DNA of 64,000 nucleotides, from assembly GCA_036417435.1 (NCBI GenBank), contig CM070903.1, positions 86,090,001 to 86,154,000 of the forward strand, written 5' to 3'. The position numbers and the translations under genes are program-made. The notes beneath the pieces were generated by a model that was given only the letters and a program-made list of their open reading frames with translations, was not told where the DNA came from and ran no database searches. The stretch is from Inia geoffrensis. Taxonomy: Eukaryota > Chordata > Mammalia > Artiodactyla > Iniidae. Numbering within the stretch: the stretch's first letter is position 1; each line of letters starts with the position of its first letter. Positions 1-11,545 of this stretch are shown piece by piece.

Positions 1-93
1 ATGAAGAGTGGCCCCCACTTGCCACAACTAGAGAAAGCCCGCGCACAGAAACGAAGACCCAACACTGCAAAAATTAATTAATTAATTAATAAA
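1..93 (+). mobile_element. CHR-type SINE, 3' end (cut by window edge)
   Basis: This is the 3' part of the long-form cetacean CHR SINE. It shows the typical CAACTAGAGAAAGCCCGCGC and AACGAAGACCCAAC blocks and then an ATTA-repeat tail. The tRNA-like head lies outside the window. Confidence 0.85.
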
Positions 94-1530
94 CTCCTAC
101 CCCCAACATCTAAAAAAAAAAAAAAATTATGCTAAAAAATTTATTTTTGATAGAATTATTACCTAGTATAATGACATGTGAAAAGCTCACTTAATTTTGT
201 TGTATATAGTCAAGCATATAGCAGAAAGTTCAGTTTGTAGATTAATTTACCAACAGAATAATTCTTTGGCTTCCATTGATCAGTTAGATGAGAGAGGAAG
301 AAGGGAACTGTAGATTGATCCCTGGAAAAGAAAGCCAGAAAGAATTTCTCTCGCAAGGATTGTGCACCTCGCTTAACTCAACTTCCTGATTCAGAAAGCC
401 ATTCAAATGAAAACTTTAATTGAAAATAAGCAATAGACAAGTTGTCTCCTCAAAAATCCCCCTATTCTAGAGTTTGAGGGCTCCTCAATGTTCCAGACTC
501 CCATGTTCCCTTTTTTCTTATCTCCTCCTGAAGAGTTTTGATTCATTCCTAAGAAACAGTATCTCCTCTCCTTCAATGAATGTCTGTATTTCATGCCTTC
601 TCTTTGGATGCCATATCTTAATTGTAATTATACTCAGAACCAGTTTGGCTAAGTTGGCTGATTTAGCGGTTACCAGGCAGAAGAGTCTTACTTAGCTTGC
701 ATGTCAGCTCAGACACAGCAAGGAGATGGTCACGGGGTCCTTGATGGCTCCTGGTAAGAGATAAGGTTGTTTAAGCAGCATTTGGAGTGGAACTAGAATT
801 CCCAGGAAATCTCATGAAGACTAGATGTTCTTTTGTTAGAGCTTGATCCTGTTTCAAAAGCTCTCTATAACATGGGAGAATGTACTTGTTAACAAATGTG
901 TGTACTTTCCTTTTTCTGTATACAGTGCCCCCATTGAAATGAGAATACTTTGGCTAAGTTCATCATTTTGCACATACACATTCACTTACAAGAATTCCAG
1001 ACCTTGTCCTCTGTGCCAAAGACCTTTCAGTGCTCCCTCCTAGTCCCCAAGGAAATGTTGCTGTTGTCTCCAGTGTTTTGATTTGGTTTGTTTAATAAAT
1101 ATTGAAGTTACGCATAATAGAGGGATGAGGTTCAGGACAGATAAACAACCAAAGTTCAAAAGAAAGTGATACAAAACACAAAAATCACGGGGTAGCATGT
1201 ACACCTATCACCGAGTTGAAACTATGTTCTAATGTTTGTAGTACTTTGTGGTGGTGTTGGGACTGTTTGTTTTGTGGCAACAATATTGTAGTTACGATGT
1301 GCTTTGTGTGATTTTTCCTATTTTCTCCAGTTGCTAATGGTTTGGAACTCTAGTGCATCCATACCAACTTTTGAAATGTATTGGATGTTTTTGTTTACTA
1401 AATTTTAAATCTGAAATCAGAACCAATTTGGAGAAATACGGCTGATATGATAAATTTCTCTGACATGACTGGTATTTCTTTCTTCAGTTATGACATCACT
1501 ATCCTTTTATGTCTCTGAGTAATGTGGAAA
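94..1530. other. Unique AT-rich sequence
   Basis: No gene is recognisable here. An A tract near 111-126 may belong to the tail of the neighbouring SINE. The short open frames at 403-594, 474-695 and 843-1043 have no features of coding exons. Confidence 0.4.
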
Positions 1531-1572
1531 GCAAGTCTTAATCTTTTTTTTTTTTTTGCAAGTCTTAATCTT
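1531..1572 (-). mobile_element. Poly(A)-only retro-insertion with target-site duplication
   Basis: The 15-bp repeat GCAAGTCTTAATCTT occurs at 1531-1545 and 1558-1572. Only T residues separate the two copies. This is what is left when a retrotransposed RNA, inserted on the minus strand, contributes nothing but its poly(A) tail. A local duplication followed by T-tract slippage is the alternative. Confidence 0.55.
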
Positions 1573-1679
1573 AACTGAGGACATGTGAAAATGAAAGACT
1601 GAAAACTTATCTGCCCATTAATAATGTTGCTTCCCCCAATAAGTCATAGTTGAACCCTTAATCTCCCCAAGTAACTACT

Positions 1680-1885
1680 TTTTATGCTATTTTATTTAAT
1701 CCTCATAAGAATCCTAAAAAGAGATACTATTGTTTTGCATTTAACAAATAATCTAGAGATATTAAGTAATTTGCCAAAGGCCACACAAATCATAAGTGAC
1801 AGATTCCAGGATTCAAGCCCAGGCAGTCTGAGTCCAGAGCCCCCATGCTTAGCTGCTTTGCTATGTCATTGCTTTATGTTGGCTC
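1680..1885 (-). mobile_element. MIR SINE fragment
   Basis: The sequence matches the reverse complement of MIR: TTTAATCCTCATAAGAATCC, then a degraded ACAGATGAG-type core, then AGTAATTTGCCAAAGGCCAC and GGATTCAAGCCCAGGCAGTC. It is old and diverged, so it predates placental radiation. Confidence 0.75.
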
Positions 1886-1939
1886 TTCACTCTCTACCAG
1901 CCATTTCATACTAGTCTTCAACATGCTTAGGTGTTAGTA

Positions 1940-2058
1940 GATCTGTGCCTTTGGCTAGATTTTAAATACTTTGAGTCTAAGGATTATTTCCTTAAGCAAA
2001 TGTGTAATCCCACAGTTCTTCAAATATAGTAGGTGCTCAGTAAATTCTTATTAAATTG
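1940..2058 (+). mobile_element. L2 LINE 3' end
   Basis: The block ends in TAGTAGGTGCTCAGTAAATT, the typical 3' terminus of L2 (or the related MIR 3' end). A CHR SINE later inserted at its last bases, duplicating part of it. Confidence 0.6.
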
Positions 2059-2189
2059 GGGAACTTCCCTGGTGGTCCAGTGGTTAAGAGTCCACATTGC
2101 CACCACAGGGGGTTCGAGTTCGATCCCTGGTCAGGGAGCTAAGATCCCATGTGCTGTGCGGCACGGCCAAAAAATTTAAAAAAAAATAA
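2059..2189 (+). mobile_element. CHR-related short SINE with perfect 18-bp TSD
   Basis: The head GGAACTTCCCTGGTGGTCCA and the B-box-like GAGTTCGATCCC mark a tRNA-derived SINE. The body ends at GCACGGCCAAAAAA, as in the short CHR/CHRL class. The TSD TAAATTCTTATTAAATTG lies at 2041-2058 and 2190-2207 without mismatch. Confidence 0.9.
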
Positions 2190-2207
2190 TAAATTCTTAT
2201 TAAATTG

Positions 2208-2599
2208 AATTTAGTCCTTGATGCTCCTCATAATCTACATGTTCTCAACATATGGATGAATTAGCTCCAAGTTCTTTCTTGAGTTCCTATAACCAATTCA
2301 AGTGTCCACAAGACCTCTCCAGATGAATGACCTGCAGCTGGTGCCTCCAGTGCAACTTGTCCCAAGTCCAGTTTAGCATCATCACCTTTCCCTTTCCCCA
2401 GATTATTTCTCTTCTGTGTTCTCTGTCTCCGTTTACAGCACCCCTATCCACCATGTGCCTAACTGAAAACTTAGGAGACATTTTTCACATCCTTGGTTTC
2501 AGCACTCTTTCCCCATCATCCAGGAATAAAATGAAGCCTTTCAGAAAAGCTATCACATTTTATCACAATTTAATATTCGTCCTTTCCTTTAAAATACAT
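2208..2599. other. Unique sequence
   Basis: No repeat or gene is recognisable. The overlapping open frames at 2287-2481 (-) and 2327-2650 (+) are unremarkable. Confidence 0.35.
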
Positions 2600-2720
2600 G
2601 TAATGAACACCCACTCTGTGTCAGGTGGTTTTCTAGGGACACAAAGATGAGTAAGATGAAGCCATCCTCTGAGAAGACGTAATATAGTGACAAGGAAAGT
2701 GGTTGGATATAAAGGTGGAT
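2600..2720 (+). mobile_element. Ancient LINE/SINE fossil (L2/L3/MIR class)
   Basis: GAACACCCACTCTGTGTCAG followed by GGGACACAAAGATGAGTAAG resembles the widespread ancient 'accounted for by last-placental-ancestor' repeat that reads as cacctactatgtgccagg. The exact family cannot be set by eye. Confidence 0.4.
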
Positions 2721-2999
2721 TATAGTTATTTATTTCTGTTACCCTAGAGAGAAAATAACCCCATGAAAGGAGGACTTCTAAAAAATCTCTGATGTCTAGC
2801 ATAGTACCTGACACATAGTAGGTAACATATATAAAGGCTTAAATAAGAAATGAATTAAACTATGTACTACTTCGGGTATATTATGGATTCCTTCTCTTGT
2901 ACTTCACATTATATGGTACTGATGCTTGCTCCCATATAATTCTTATTTGACTCTGGTTTATTCTATGGTGAGTTGTTGGGTATCAAATGTCAATCTAAA

Positions 3000-3092
3000 T
3001 TATAAGCTCTCTGAATCAAGGGATTGGATCTGTAATCCACACAGCTCAGTGCAGTGCTTCAGGGGTCAAGAGAGACTCAATATTTATTGAAC
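3000..3092 (+). mobile_element. L2 LINE 3' fragment
   Basis: ATAAGCTCTCTGAATCAAGG ... GACTCAATATTTATTGAACT follows the terminal L2 pattern (tgagctccttgagggcaggg ... ctcaataaatgtttgttgaa). Confidence 0.6.
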
Positions 3093-3913
3093 TGAGTGGG
3101 CACCTGGGCCCCGTTGGTAGACAGTATGGGAGTCATGGGACACTCTGAACGTTTTTCCTTTAAGTTCTAGTTTGTGCTATGTCTCAGTAATGGGTCATTA
3201 ACAGGTTAGTCTTCAGGGTTTCCACCTTGATTATTTTACTATAGGATTGAGGCTAGGAAACAACCAGTTTAGGGCAAGATCACTCACTGAGTTCAGCAAA
3301 GGGCCATATACTTCTTCTGAGTCGGGGTTGGAGCCCCACTTCGTTAAGTGGTAGGTAAACAGTAAGTGGGGCACAAGGTAAAGCTTGATGGTGTCTGCCA
3401 AACCTGTCCCTTCTCTATGCAACTCAGATTTGCTGCAACCTCCCCCATGCATGAGACAGTGAAGAGGGAACAACCAAGTTATTTACTTATTTACCACTGG
3501 AGTCAGCAAGATTTTTTTTTCCTCCTTAAGCAGTTAAAATGAATAGCACAGTAGAGAGAGAACTGCAAACACTGGTTCCTTATAAAAGAATATGTGAACT
3601 GGTTTTGATAACACCAATGGCTACCTGACATACATTCTTCCTACAGTGTTTTAACAAGCTGGACTATTTTTAGGGAAATTCTTTGCCTTGAACTAAATTT
3701 ATGGCCTTAAAGTCTTCTCGTCTATTTTTCGTGTGTGCGTGCTCCAACGGTTCAATTTATAACTGACACCTTTACTACCTACCAGCATATCGGTTTCATC
3801 TCCCAGAGGAAGAGAAAACCAGACCCTGTGACTAGTGAACTGGATTGAAAATCTAGTCTAATGCTGACAGATAAATGCACTAATTTTCTTCTGTGACCGG
3901 TCCTGCATTGCAG
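3093..3913 (+). other. Non-repeat sequence upstream of the candidate exon
   Basis: No interspersed repeat is evident. Its last 50 bases hold the splice signals of the candidate exon: TGCTGAC near 3861 and CACTAAT near 3878 as possible branch points, then a pyrimidine-containing run ending TCCTGCATTGCAG at 3913. Confidence 0.35.
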
Positions 3914-4139
3914 GGTGAGCCTGCTTCTAACAACTCCCTCAAAAGGCTCTGTAACCCGTCCAAAAGATGATGTCAAGTGCTACAAGGACCCAGGTCAGCC
4001 CTGCATCATAGGTAACAGTTACCCCAGTGATAAAGTTACCAGGCAGGTTTTGAATGAGATTGTGTTTTTAAATGAAAGACTGGCTGGAAATGTAGACTTG
4101 GACCAAGCATTAATAGGGGAAAATTTGAGACAAACAGAG
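3914..4139 (+). CDS. Candidate internal coding exon, unrecognised product
   Basis: This is the best exon-like segment in the window. A possible branch point (TGCTGAC near 3861) and the acceptor TCCTGCATTGCAG precede it, and the donor GAG|GTTAGC follows it at 4139/4140. The exon would be 226 nt: one leading base completing a codon, then 75 full codons. The predicted peptide is soluble and mixed in charge (VTRPKDDVKCYKDPGQPC and then LNEIVFLNERLAGNVDLDQ), with no membrane segment and no domain I recognise. The frame stays open past the donor to a stop at 4257-4259, so open length alone is not proof. The donor has T at +3 and is only moderate. No partner exon is visible within several kb, which fits large introns. 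Weight rests on the combined splice signals and codon content; it could also be a chance frame. Confidence 0.4.
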
Positions 4140-5179
4140 GTTAGCATTTGGTTTCTTTGTGATGTTCAGCAAAGGTCAGGGAAGGTTCTAATACAGAAGG
4201 AACCCAAAGTTCCAATGAGGAGTAGTGGTGTTCCACTAATGTGTGAGCACGTAGCCTAGACAGAGTGAACTCTAGGTGTAGCCAAGAGCTGTTTTGTGAC
4301 ATGGAAGCCCTAGTCATTCAACTGGAACTAGTCACTTAATTTGGATAAATCCCTGAGCAGTTGAAGACCTGCTGACTGTCTTGTTTAATTTTATTCTAAG
4401 GAAGAAATACCACCCCTCTACCCCCATGCCAACTGTTTAGGTCAAACGGGGAGGGAAGACATAAACAGCAGGCATGGAACGTGTCAGATAGCCTTTGAGA
4501 CTAGCTTTATAATTTTCCTCCTTTACTACTAGAGTCATGGCTTGGGGTGGGGCAGCTCATGAATGGACCAGAGCCCAAATGGCAACCATGTTCCCATTAT
4601 CCATCTGTTGTGTTTCTTCACAAAGGTTTAAGTACAAGATTGATAGTGCATATCTGACAATGTGAAGTATCTCTGAGTAAAGAAACTAGAAACAGTTTCT
4701 CACTCTGGACAAAAGAAAGAAGACGTACATCCAGAAGATGAATGGTGGAAATCGAGGCAGTAAGGACATAGAAGATACTTGTGTTGTTAAAAATAAAAAG
4801 AGAAAGCAGAAGGAGAAGAGGAAAGAGAAGGAAAAGTATTGAGAAATCTGGAATTTGAAATATATGGGATTAAAGTACCTATACAAGTTGACTTAGAAAA
4901 AAAATAAAGCTCTCTTTAAAGCAAACATAGCTAGTGAGAAACCATGTCCCCATGAAAAACAAGCTGCATGTAGAGAAAAGAATTTTAAAAGCACAAGCCT
5001 AAAATGAAACTAACTGCAACTAAAAGGAAGAGCCGGGTTGTTTGCTCAAATGAAGAGTTTATTACTGTTGGCGTAAACAAAGCTAAAATATTTTCAATTT
5101 TAAAAAGACAACAAAAATTGCGAACTGTGTTGTGTGGATGGTAATCAACACGGGGATTAAAGACACAGAAACACGGAGC
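4140..5179. other. Unique sequence with purine-rich tract
   Basis: If 3914-4139 is an exon, this is the following intron. A purine-rich run near 4780-4845 explains the low-complexity open frame on the opposite strand. No interspersed repeat is recognisable. Confidence 0.35.
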
Positions 5180-5400
5180 ATCCATGCTGTGGGGCTCCTC
5201 TCTGCTCAAGGTGGGGATTGGACTCGCTGACACTTGCTGTTATAAACCCAGGAGGACGCGTTTCCTGACGCTCCACCAGCTGCTGCCCAGCCTTCTCCCG
5301 CCCAGGCCTCCCACACAGGCTCAGGCTCAGCCTCGCTCAGGAGAGCCAGTGGGTCCACGGTGGTAAAGCCTGGCCCCGCCTCCTTCCTCCGCATCACCTG
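5180..5400. promoter_or_regulatory. CpG-richer, GC-rich patch with promoter-like boxes
   Basis: About nine CpGs fall in 220 bp, in a window that otherwise has very few. It contains an inverted CCAAT box (GGGATTGGACTCG near 5213), a TATA-like TTATAAA near 5240, and GC boxes CCCGCCC and CCCCGCCTCC. It does not reach formal CpG-island density. It could be a small promoter, an enhancer or a first exon. Confidence 0.25.
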
Positions 5401-5584
5401 TTTCTTTCTCTATGGCCCTTCTTGATTGGGAAGAAAACTGTTTTGTCAATGATTCCTGACTCCACAGGACTTTAGAGGGGTCTTCTTTCTCTCCTGCTTC
5501 ATCATAAAAGTGAACTTTGCTTGAAATCTTTCCAGTAGGAAGACAGAAAAGTCAGAAAAATAATACCTTCACAATATAATACTT

Positions 5585-5795
5585 TACCTTCAAAGCCCTT
5601 CCCCACACTTTATCTCATCCAGTACTATCCTATGAGGTGGCAGGGCAGGTGTTCTTCAGCTCATTTTGCAGATGATGATGACCCTGAGGCTCAGAGAGGT
5701 AAAGTGTTTTACCCAAACTCACACAGTGGTAAGTGAAGTCCAGGGCAAGACACAGACTCCCAGTCTTGTACTTTTTCCAGAACACATCAGATTTC
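5585..5795 (-). mobile_element. MIR SINE
   Basis: Reverse-complement MIR pattern: CTTTATCTCATCCAGTAC, CTATGAGGTGG, CTCAGAGAGGTAAAGTG, ACCCAAACTCACACAGTGGT and then GACTCCCAGTCTTGTAC. Confidence 0.75.
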
Positions 5796-8032
5796 ATCAC
5801 AGTAAGCATATGCTGCTTTCTACAAAGAACTTTGGAGTAATCTAGATGACAAAATGTGTTTTTCAGTTGTTTACTTGTGTGTATTGCTACTACTGCTTTA
5901 CTGTCACATTTCAAAGTGATTTACTTCTTGAGAGGCAGGTAGTTATGTTTCTATATAAGTTTTCATTTATATAATCATAGCTTTAGTTATATGCTACTTA
6001 TGTGTCCTTGGGATCTCTCGCTAGGTAGGATAGATAGATACCACATAGGGATTATAGACATGGACTTTTAAGATACCCATTTCTATTTGTTTCCTAAAGA
6101 AATAGTTTTACTTGATGGCGTTTTGTGTTTTTCTCCAGTCTCATTTAAAACGTATGCAAAATTTTAAGGCCCAGAGATTTTTGAAACAAGAATTTAGGAG
6201 GAATTCTTAATCACAATACACCCAGTATCTTCCAATGATTTTAAAGTTTCACTAGAGGGCACTCCCACTTCATGGCCAGGAGGCAGCAAGGACAAAGGAC
6301 CAGAGCGGTCTGGATGCTTAACTCGTTGTACACACTATTTTGTGTTCTTTCTCTCTCTCGTCCTCTTTCTCACCCACTGTATAAAAAAACAAAGTGAAAT
6401 TATACCGGTCTTCCTTTAAATATATGAATAGACATGAACTACATTGAAAAACTAGCAAACATCTCCAACTGTGAATTATGGTTCACCTTGTGACATAGAA
6501 CACATTATTCGAAATCTTCGGCATTGAATTTTTGGTTGTCAACATAAATAAGAGTACAAAATATAGGATGAAATGTTAGCTTAGTACATCAAGAAATATG
6601 TCTTTATTGGGCAACCCGAGGAGGAAAGCCACAGGTTGCCCAGCACTTATTTCCGGCTTGTGAGATCTTTATGGTCACCTCTTCTGGTAAAATTTTGGGT
6701 AAACCCAAATTATAAAGATGTGTGTGGTCAGGAAACAAGGAAATTAAAGAAAGATCCAAATGGACAATCAAATGAAATTGCTTTAGAGTAAATTAAACAT
6801 TAAGCCCTGCTTTCTAGTTCATACACTTTTATGTATCAAAGAATCTGAAGATTAGATTTTAGCAGGTATTTTAGCAAAACAATACATAGAGCATTTCTTG
6901 TGGGAGGAAAGTAAGGTGTTTCCAAGTCAGAAGGAAAGTGGCCTATTTGCCAAATGTAGAGCCCCACAGAGCCCTCAGGCTTGAAGTTTTAAACTGATCT
7001 CAACCCTTTGGGGGTTTGAATTTCTTTACTGTTGGCAAAACACAACTTCCTGCTTCAAAGAGGAATGGCATTAGGAAGGCCTGTTACAGAGAGATTCAAA
7101 AGACTTCTTGGACACCAAATCACTCTTACAAAACACCATTTTGATGAGTTTAGTAAAGATTAATCAGAAACATATGGATTACGTTTTTCTTTTAAATTAT
7201 GTTGTTTTTTGAAATAAGGGAAAAGGGGCATGGCAAAATATGTTTCAGCCTTTGCAAGCCCCAAAACATTTGAAAAGTGACTTAAGATGCTGATGGACCC
7301 AGGGAAGCAACCAGATTTTCCTTGTGTCCACTTGAACCATCCTTACTTGATTTAAATTTATATCAAAGGCAAAAGAAATATTATGACTTTGTGCCATGAT
7401 TATCCACAGAGGGAAAGAGGGAAACACACATTTGCTTCAACCATGGACTTATAAACTTCAATGAAAATGTAGGCTTATGCATTTATTTCACAATGATGCA
7501 AACTTAATTATTCATATGACCTAAAACGTTTCACATTGTTTGAATAGAAGGCAGTGCCTCTGAAGCCTAAGTTGAAGACTCCTTGGGAAATTTATCTCAG
7601 ATAATTAGTTACTGGAATTAAATTCTTCTCTGACAACTCTAGAAGTAAACTATACCTGATAGAAAAGACCTACCAGGCCATCATTGGGGAAAAATTCCAC
7701 TGTAATGGGTAATATTAGAACAACGTTACTACCAATCGCCAAACCAACCAAGAGTGAATAAGCCTTAGACAAATCATGTTTTAAAGAAATCTAAGGTGAA
7801 TAGCAAAGCAAGCACAGATAATTAGGAGTCGATGACAGAAATCACTAGAAATTGATAGAGCCTACTGAACTTTCCCCTGTAGTTCAAGTAATCATTTAGA
7901 AATGTAGCACAATTAAAATAAAATAAAAGTTGGGATACAGCTAAGAGATTTTTGTAAGTCGTAGAATATAAAGTTTCTCCCTCCTGCAAATAAATCAAGT
8001 GATATTTTCATGGTTGCCTTTATCTTCGGAAA
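5796..8032. other. Unique AT-rich sequence
   Basis: No gene or clear interspersed repeat is seen, apart from the CTCF-like motif at 6249-6262. Confidence 0.35.
6249..6262 (+). promoter_or_regulatory. CTCF-like motif
   Basis: TCACTAGAGGGCAC matches 13 of 14 positions of the CTCF core CCASYAGRKGGCRS in the plus orientation. It lies in non-repeat DNA. Occupancy cannot be judged from sequence. Confidence 0.4.
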
Positions 8033-8085
8033 AATATATATATAATATATAACATATAATATAATATATATATATATATATATAT
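8033..8085. repeat. (TA)n microsatellite, imperfect
   Basis: Alternating AT interrupted by single-base changes, ending in a pure TA run. Confidence 0.9.
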
Positions 8086-10164
8086 CTTTACCCTATTAAG
8101 TGCTTAATAGTCATTTGTAGCAAGATTAAGCAAATTTAGGAAGTCTTTTCTTCAGAAATATTTCTAGTTAATGTTAACCTTTCACACAACCAAATAAAAA
8201 TGTTTTCCCCAGGGAATGTGATGATGAACAGTTGGTCTATATAATCAAAAGGTTCTTGCTAGAAAGCATGTCCGGCTTTCCTTTTAAACAAGTGCATGGA
8301 AAATAATACCAACTTCTATCAAGCGTTGGATTTAGCCCGTTATCATGTGCAAATGTACCTGCCTATTAACTTACAGATTGGGCAGGTATTTTACTAAGGT
8401 GCAGTATTTCTGTCCCAGGTCATAGCTTCAGTTATTCTTCCTTTCAAGGTCCCCAAAGCTTCATCTGTCACTCTTATTGTCAACGTTCTATTTTTCCTTT
8501 TCCTGCCAGCAGTGATTTCAGTTTGGGCTTGACTTCAAGACAGGCCACATTGTATCTGTGATGTCAGTGGAAAGGGGATAAAAGTCATTAAAGATATTTG
8601 TTATTTTGAAAGGTTAAAAGAGTTTTCCTTGGTGGGTAACACTTTCTCTGGAAAGAACCTCAACTAATTGTCTGACCAGGGAATGGGCACCTAAGTGAGA
8701 AAAAATATACTTAATAAAGCATTGGCGTCTATTATTTTTCCCCTTTTATTGTCCAGTGCCTCTGGGCCTGGTGGGCTTTCTGGAGGCATCTGAGCTCAAT
8801 ATTCCTTCACACAGCAGAGCAGTGATTACACTCCTGGCTGATTCTCTTTCTGTCTGCCCTAGGTACGGAATTCTACCTTCAAACACAGTTTATTGTAGAA
8901 ATTGTTGCTAGGGTTCTAGAAATTGTGTGTGTAACCTTGAAAGAGCCCCCAAAAGACAGAATTGGAGGTTCACTTAAAATACTGTTTTGTTGTGCTTAAT
9001 ACTCACCTCACCTAACATCCGTTGCTCCCTAGCAATAGAGTAAGAAATTTAGAACGTTTTCTAAAGGGCTAGTGGTACCCAGATGATTTGAGTTCTTCCA
9101 AGAAAGGCAACAATTTTAAAAAGCAATGAACTCAAGAACAATAGACCAAACTCACACCATCACACAACATCCATCTGTGCAATGCTTTGAAAAGAAGAAA
9201 AAAGAACCAAGTTGTGACATTTACATCTGTCCGGTTATGGGGGAAAAAACCCCACAAAACAAAAAGACAACACTTTTAGTTATATTAGATTTTTGACTTG
9301 TTTTAAAGGACCCTCGTGGATTAAGGACAATCAAAATGGAATAGGCTTGTATTTGAGTGGTAAAGATAAATTTTTTTTCTCTTGATATCGTTCACATGTG
9401 GATGGCAATGATTCTCTGATAGCCACGATTTTCTAAAACGTAGTTACCCGAATAACTACATCTGAATAACACAAAAGAGAAAGGAACATTTTGATGTGTT
9501 GAGGAAAGTTGTTTTGACAAATGTCAATGCCTGGGTCTTGCTGGCTGAGGCCTGTTGTTAACTTCCCAAGACTGCATGCATGCTATAGCTTATGCCGGTC
9601 TGTCAGGGGAAATTGGACATACCCAATACAATTTCATTTCCATTTCTCTACAACATTACAAGCTTCCTTGGCAGCAAAATCACATATTCTTATCACAAAA
9701 ATAAATGAGAGAAAAGAAGACATACATTCCTGTCAAGTTATGTCAAGACATATTTGGTATGTATTTCACTTCACTATCACTGACAGCAAAGATGTCACGT
9801 ATTCTTAATACAAAGTAAAGAAGTATTTTCCTTTTTTTCCCCTGCTAGGCATCAATTTCATTTTATTCACTTACAAGTACCAGTGACAGGAAGGTGTCTT
9901 TTTAAAACAAAGCTTTTAAAAAAAGCAAAAAAAAAAAAAAATTAGTTTTGTGTTTTGCTAGATTTCTGAATGGACGTATTGTACATGAATTTATTTGACA
10001 ATATCATAACAACCACAATAATAGTCATCTATCACCGCTTTATTATCCATTTTCACAACACACATACATTGTTCTGATTTACTTCTTTCCATGCATGTGA
10101 TGGGATCTGGGTTAAAGTAAGTCGTGGAGATATTCATTTTCTGTTAAATGTACTAATGGAATAA
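8086..10164. other. Unique AT-rich sequence
   Basis: No gene or confident repeat is visible. The open frame at 9521-9808 has no exon signals that I can support. Confidence 0.35.
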
Positions 10165-10252
10165 GAAAGAAAAAAAGGAAGGACAGAAGGATGGAAGGAC
10201 AAAAGGAAGGAAGGAAGGAAGGAAGGGGGGAAGGAAGGAAGGAGGAAGAGAA
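10165..10252 (+). repeat. (GGAA)n purine microsatellite
   Basis: A run of GAAGGAAGGA units with interruptions (GGGGGG, GGATGG). GGAA repeats can bind ETS-family factors, but nothing here shows that they do. Confidence 0.9.
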
Positions 10253-10328
10253 ATTAATCAGTTCACTCAAGAAATGAAATAAGTTCTTAACACTAAATAA
10301 AACAAAAATCTTAAAAGACCTAAATGTG

Positions 10329-10655
10329 GGACTTCCCTGGTGGGTCAGTGGTTAGGAACCCGCCTGCCAATGCAGGGGACACGGGTTTGATCCCTGGTCC
10401 AGGAAGATCCCACATGCCGTGGAGCAACTAAGCCCGTGCGCCACAACTACTGAGCCTGTGCTGTAGAGCCCGTGAGCCACAACTACTGAGCCCGTGTGCC
10501 ACAACTACTGAAGTCCATGCACCTAGAGCCCGTGCTCTGCAACAAGAGAAGCCACCGCAGTGAGACGCCCACACGTCGCAATGAAGTGTAGCTCCCACTC
10601 ACCGCAACTAGAGAAACCCCGCGTGCACCGACGGAGACCCAACGCAGCCAAAAAA
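10329..10655 (+). mobile_element. Full-length long-form CHR SINE
   Basis: It starts at GGACTTCCCTGGTGGGTCAG and has a B-box-like GGTTTGATCCC. It keeps three copies of the CACAACTACTGA motif and the 3' ACCCAACGCAGCC end. The TSD AAAAGACCTAAATGTG occurs at 10313-10328 and 10656-10671 without mismatch, partly overlapping the A tail. Confidence 0.92.
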
Positions 10656-10671
10656 AAAAGACCTAAATGTG

Positions 10672-11439
10672 ATATACTAAGGAAAGTTAGCATTGAATTG
10701 TCATTTGGACAGTTCACATTGAATGATTAATTTTCAACTTTTACTACATTATGTTCTTTTTAATTATGTTATTTTGATAAACATGCATTAGACTTGAATT
10801 CAGTTAGCTTCCTTGCTGGAAATGGGTGGAGCTCTAGCTTCGTGGACACCCAAACCACACTCACTGGACCAACACCACCCAGGCAAGTAGGTGTTCCCCC
10901 AGCCAGCCTTGCTCTGTCCTCAGAAGAAGGCTTCCCTGGGAAACTTTGCTTATTGCTCTCTGAATGGCACAGGACTCATATCTGTGACACTTATAAATCC
11001 ACAGAATTTAAGGGCTGAGAATTATCTTAGAAACTCTTTAGTCAAACAACCTCGTTTCATAGCTTAAAAGTGAAAACCTAGAGCAGTTGGGATCAAACAG
11101 TTTGTAACCAAGTTAGACTTAGGAACTAGTACCTAATCTAGTAGTAATGAAAGACCATTCAAGATTTTTATGTAGGAAAGTAATATGAAAAAAGTAATGG
11201 GTGTACACCACTGTTTTCTAGAATTTTGCATTTCACAGTCCAAAAACGTTCTGAGAAACTCATAGACTTCCAGATATGTACACATAAACTAAAAATGGGG
11301 GAACCAAATACAGTGTTACATCTTTTTTCTTTTGTCAACTAGAAAAAGAAAAGCAAATGGACACACAATAGTCACTGAATAAGTATTTATTAAAATTTTA
11401 TATAAGAGATTTTTAATACAGAAAAAGTTATGAAATTCT
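10672..11439. other. Unique sequence
   Basis: No gene or confident repeat is recognisable. The open frame at 10794-11018 carries no other sign of coding. Confidence 0.3.
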
Positions 11440-11545
11440 GGAATTGTTTTCAGAACTGAAATTTAAATCTCTCCCTGGAGATTCTGATTCCACGGGTCAA
11501 GGTTGAGGCCAGGTTTGGGGGAACCACTGATTTATTCCACCCTGT
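11440..11545. mobile_element. MER5-type hAT fragment
   Basis: CCCTGGAGATTCTGATTCCA followed by GGGGGAACCACTGA resembles the terminal part of the non-autonomous hAT element MER5. Confidence 0.45.

Noticed and set aside
10329..10400. tRNA-like A and B boxes
   Set aside because: They belong to the tRNA-derived head of a SINE; no intact cloverleaf or acceptor stem of a working tRNA gene is present.
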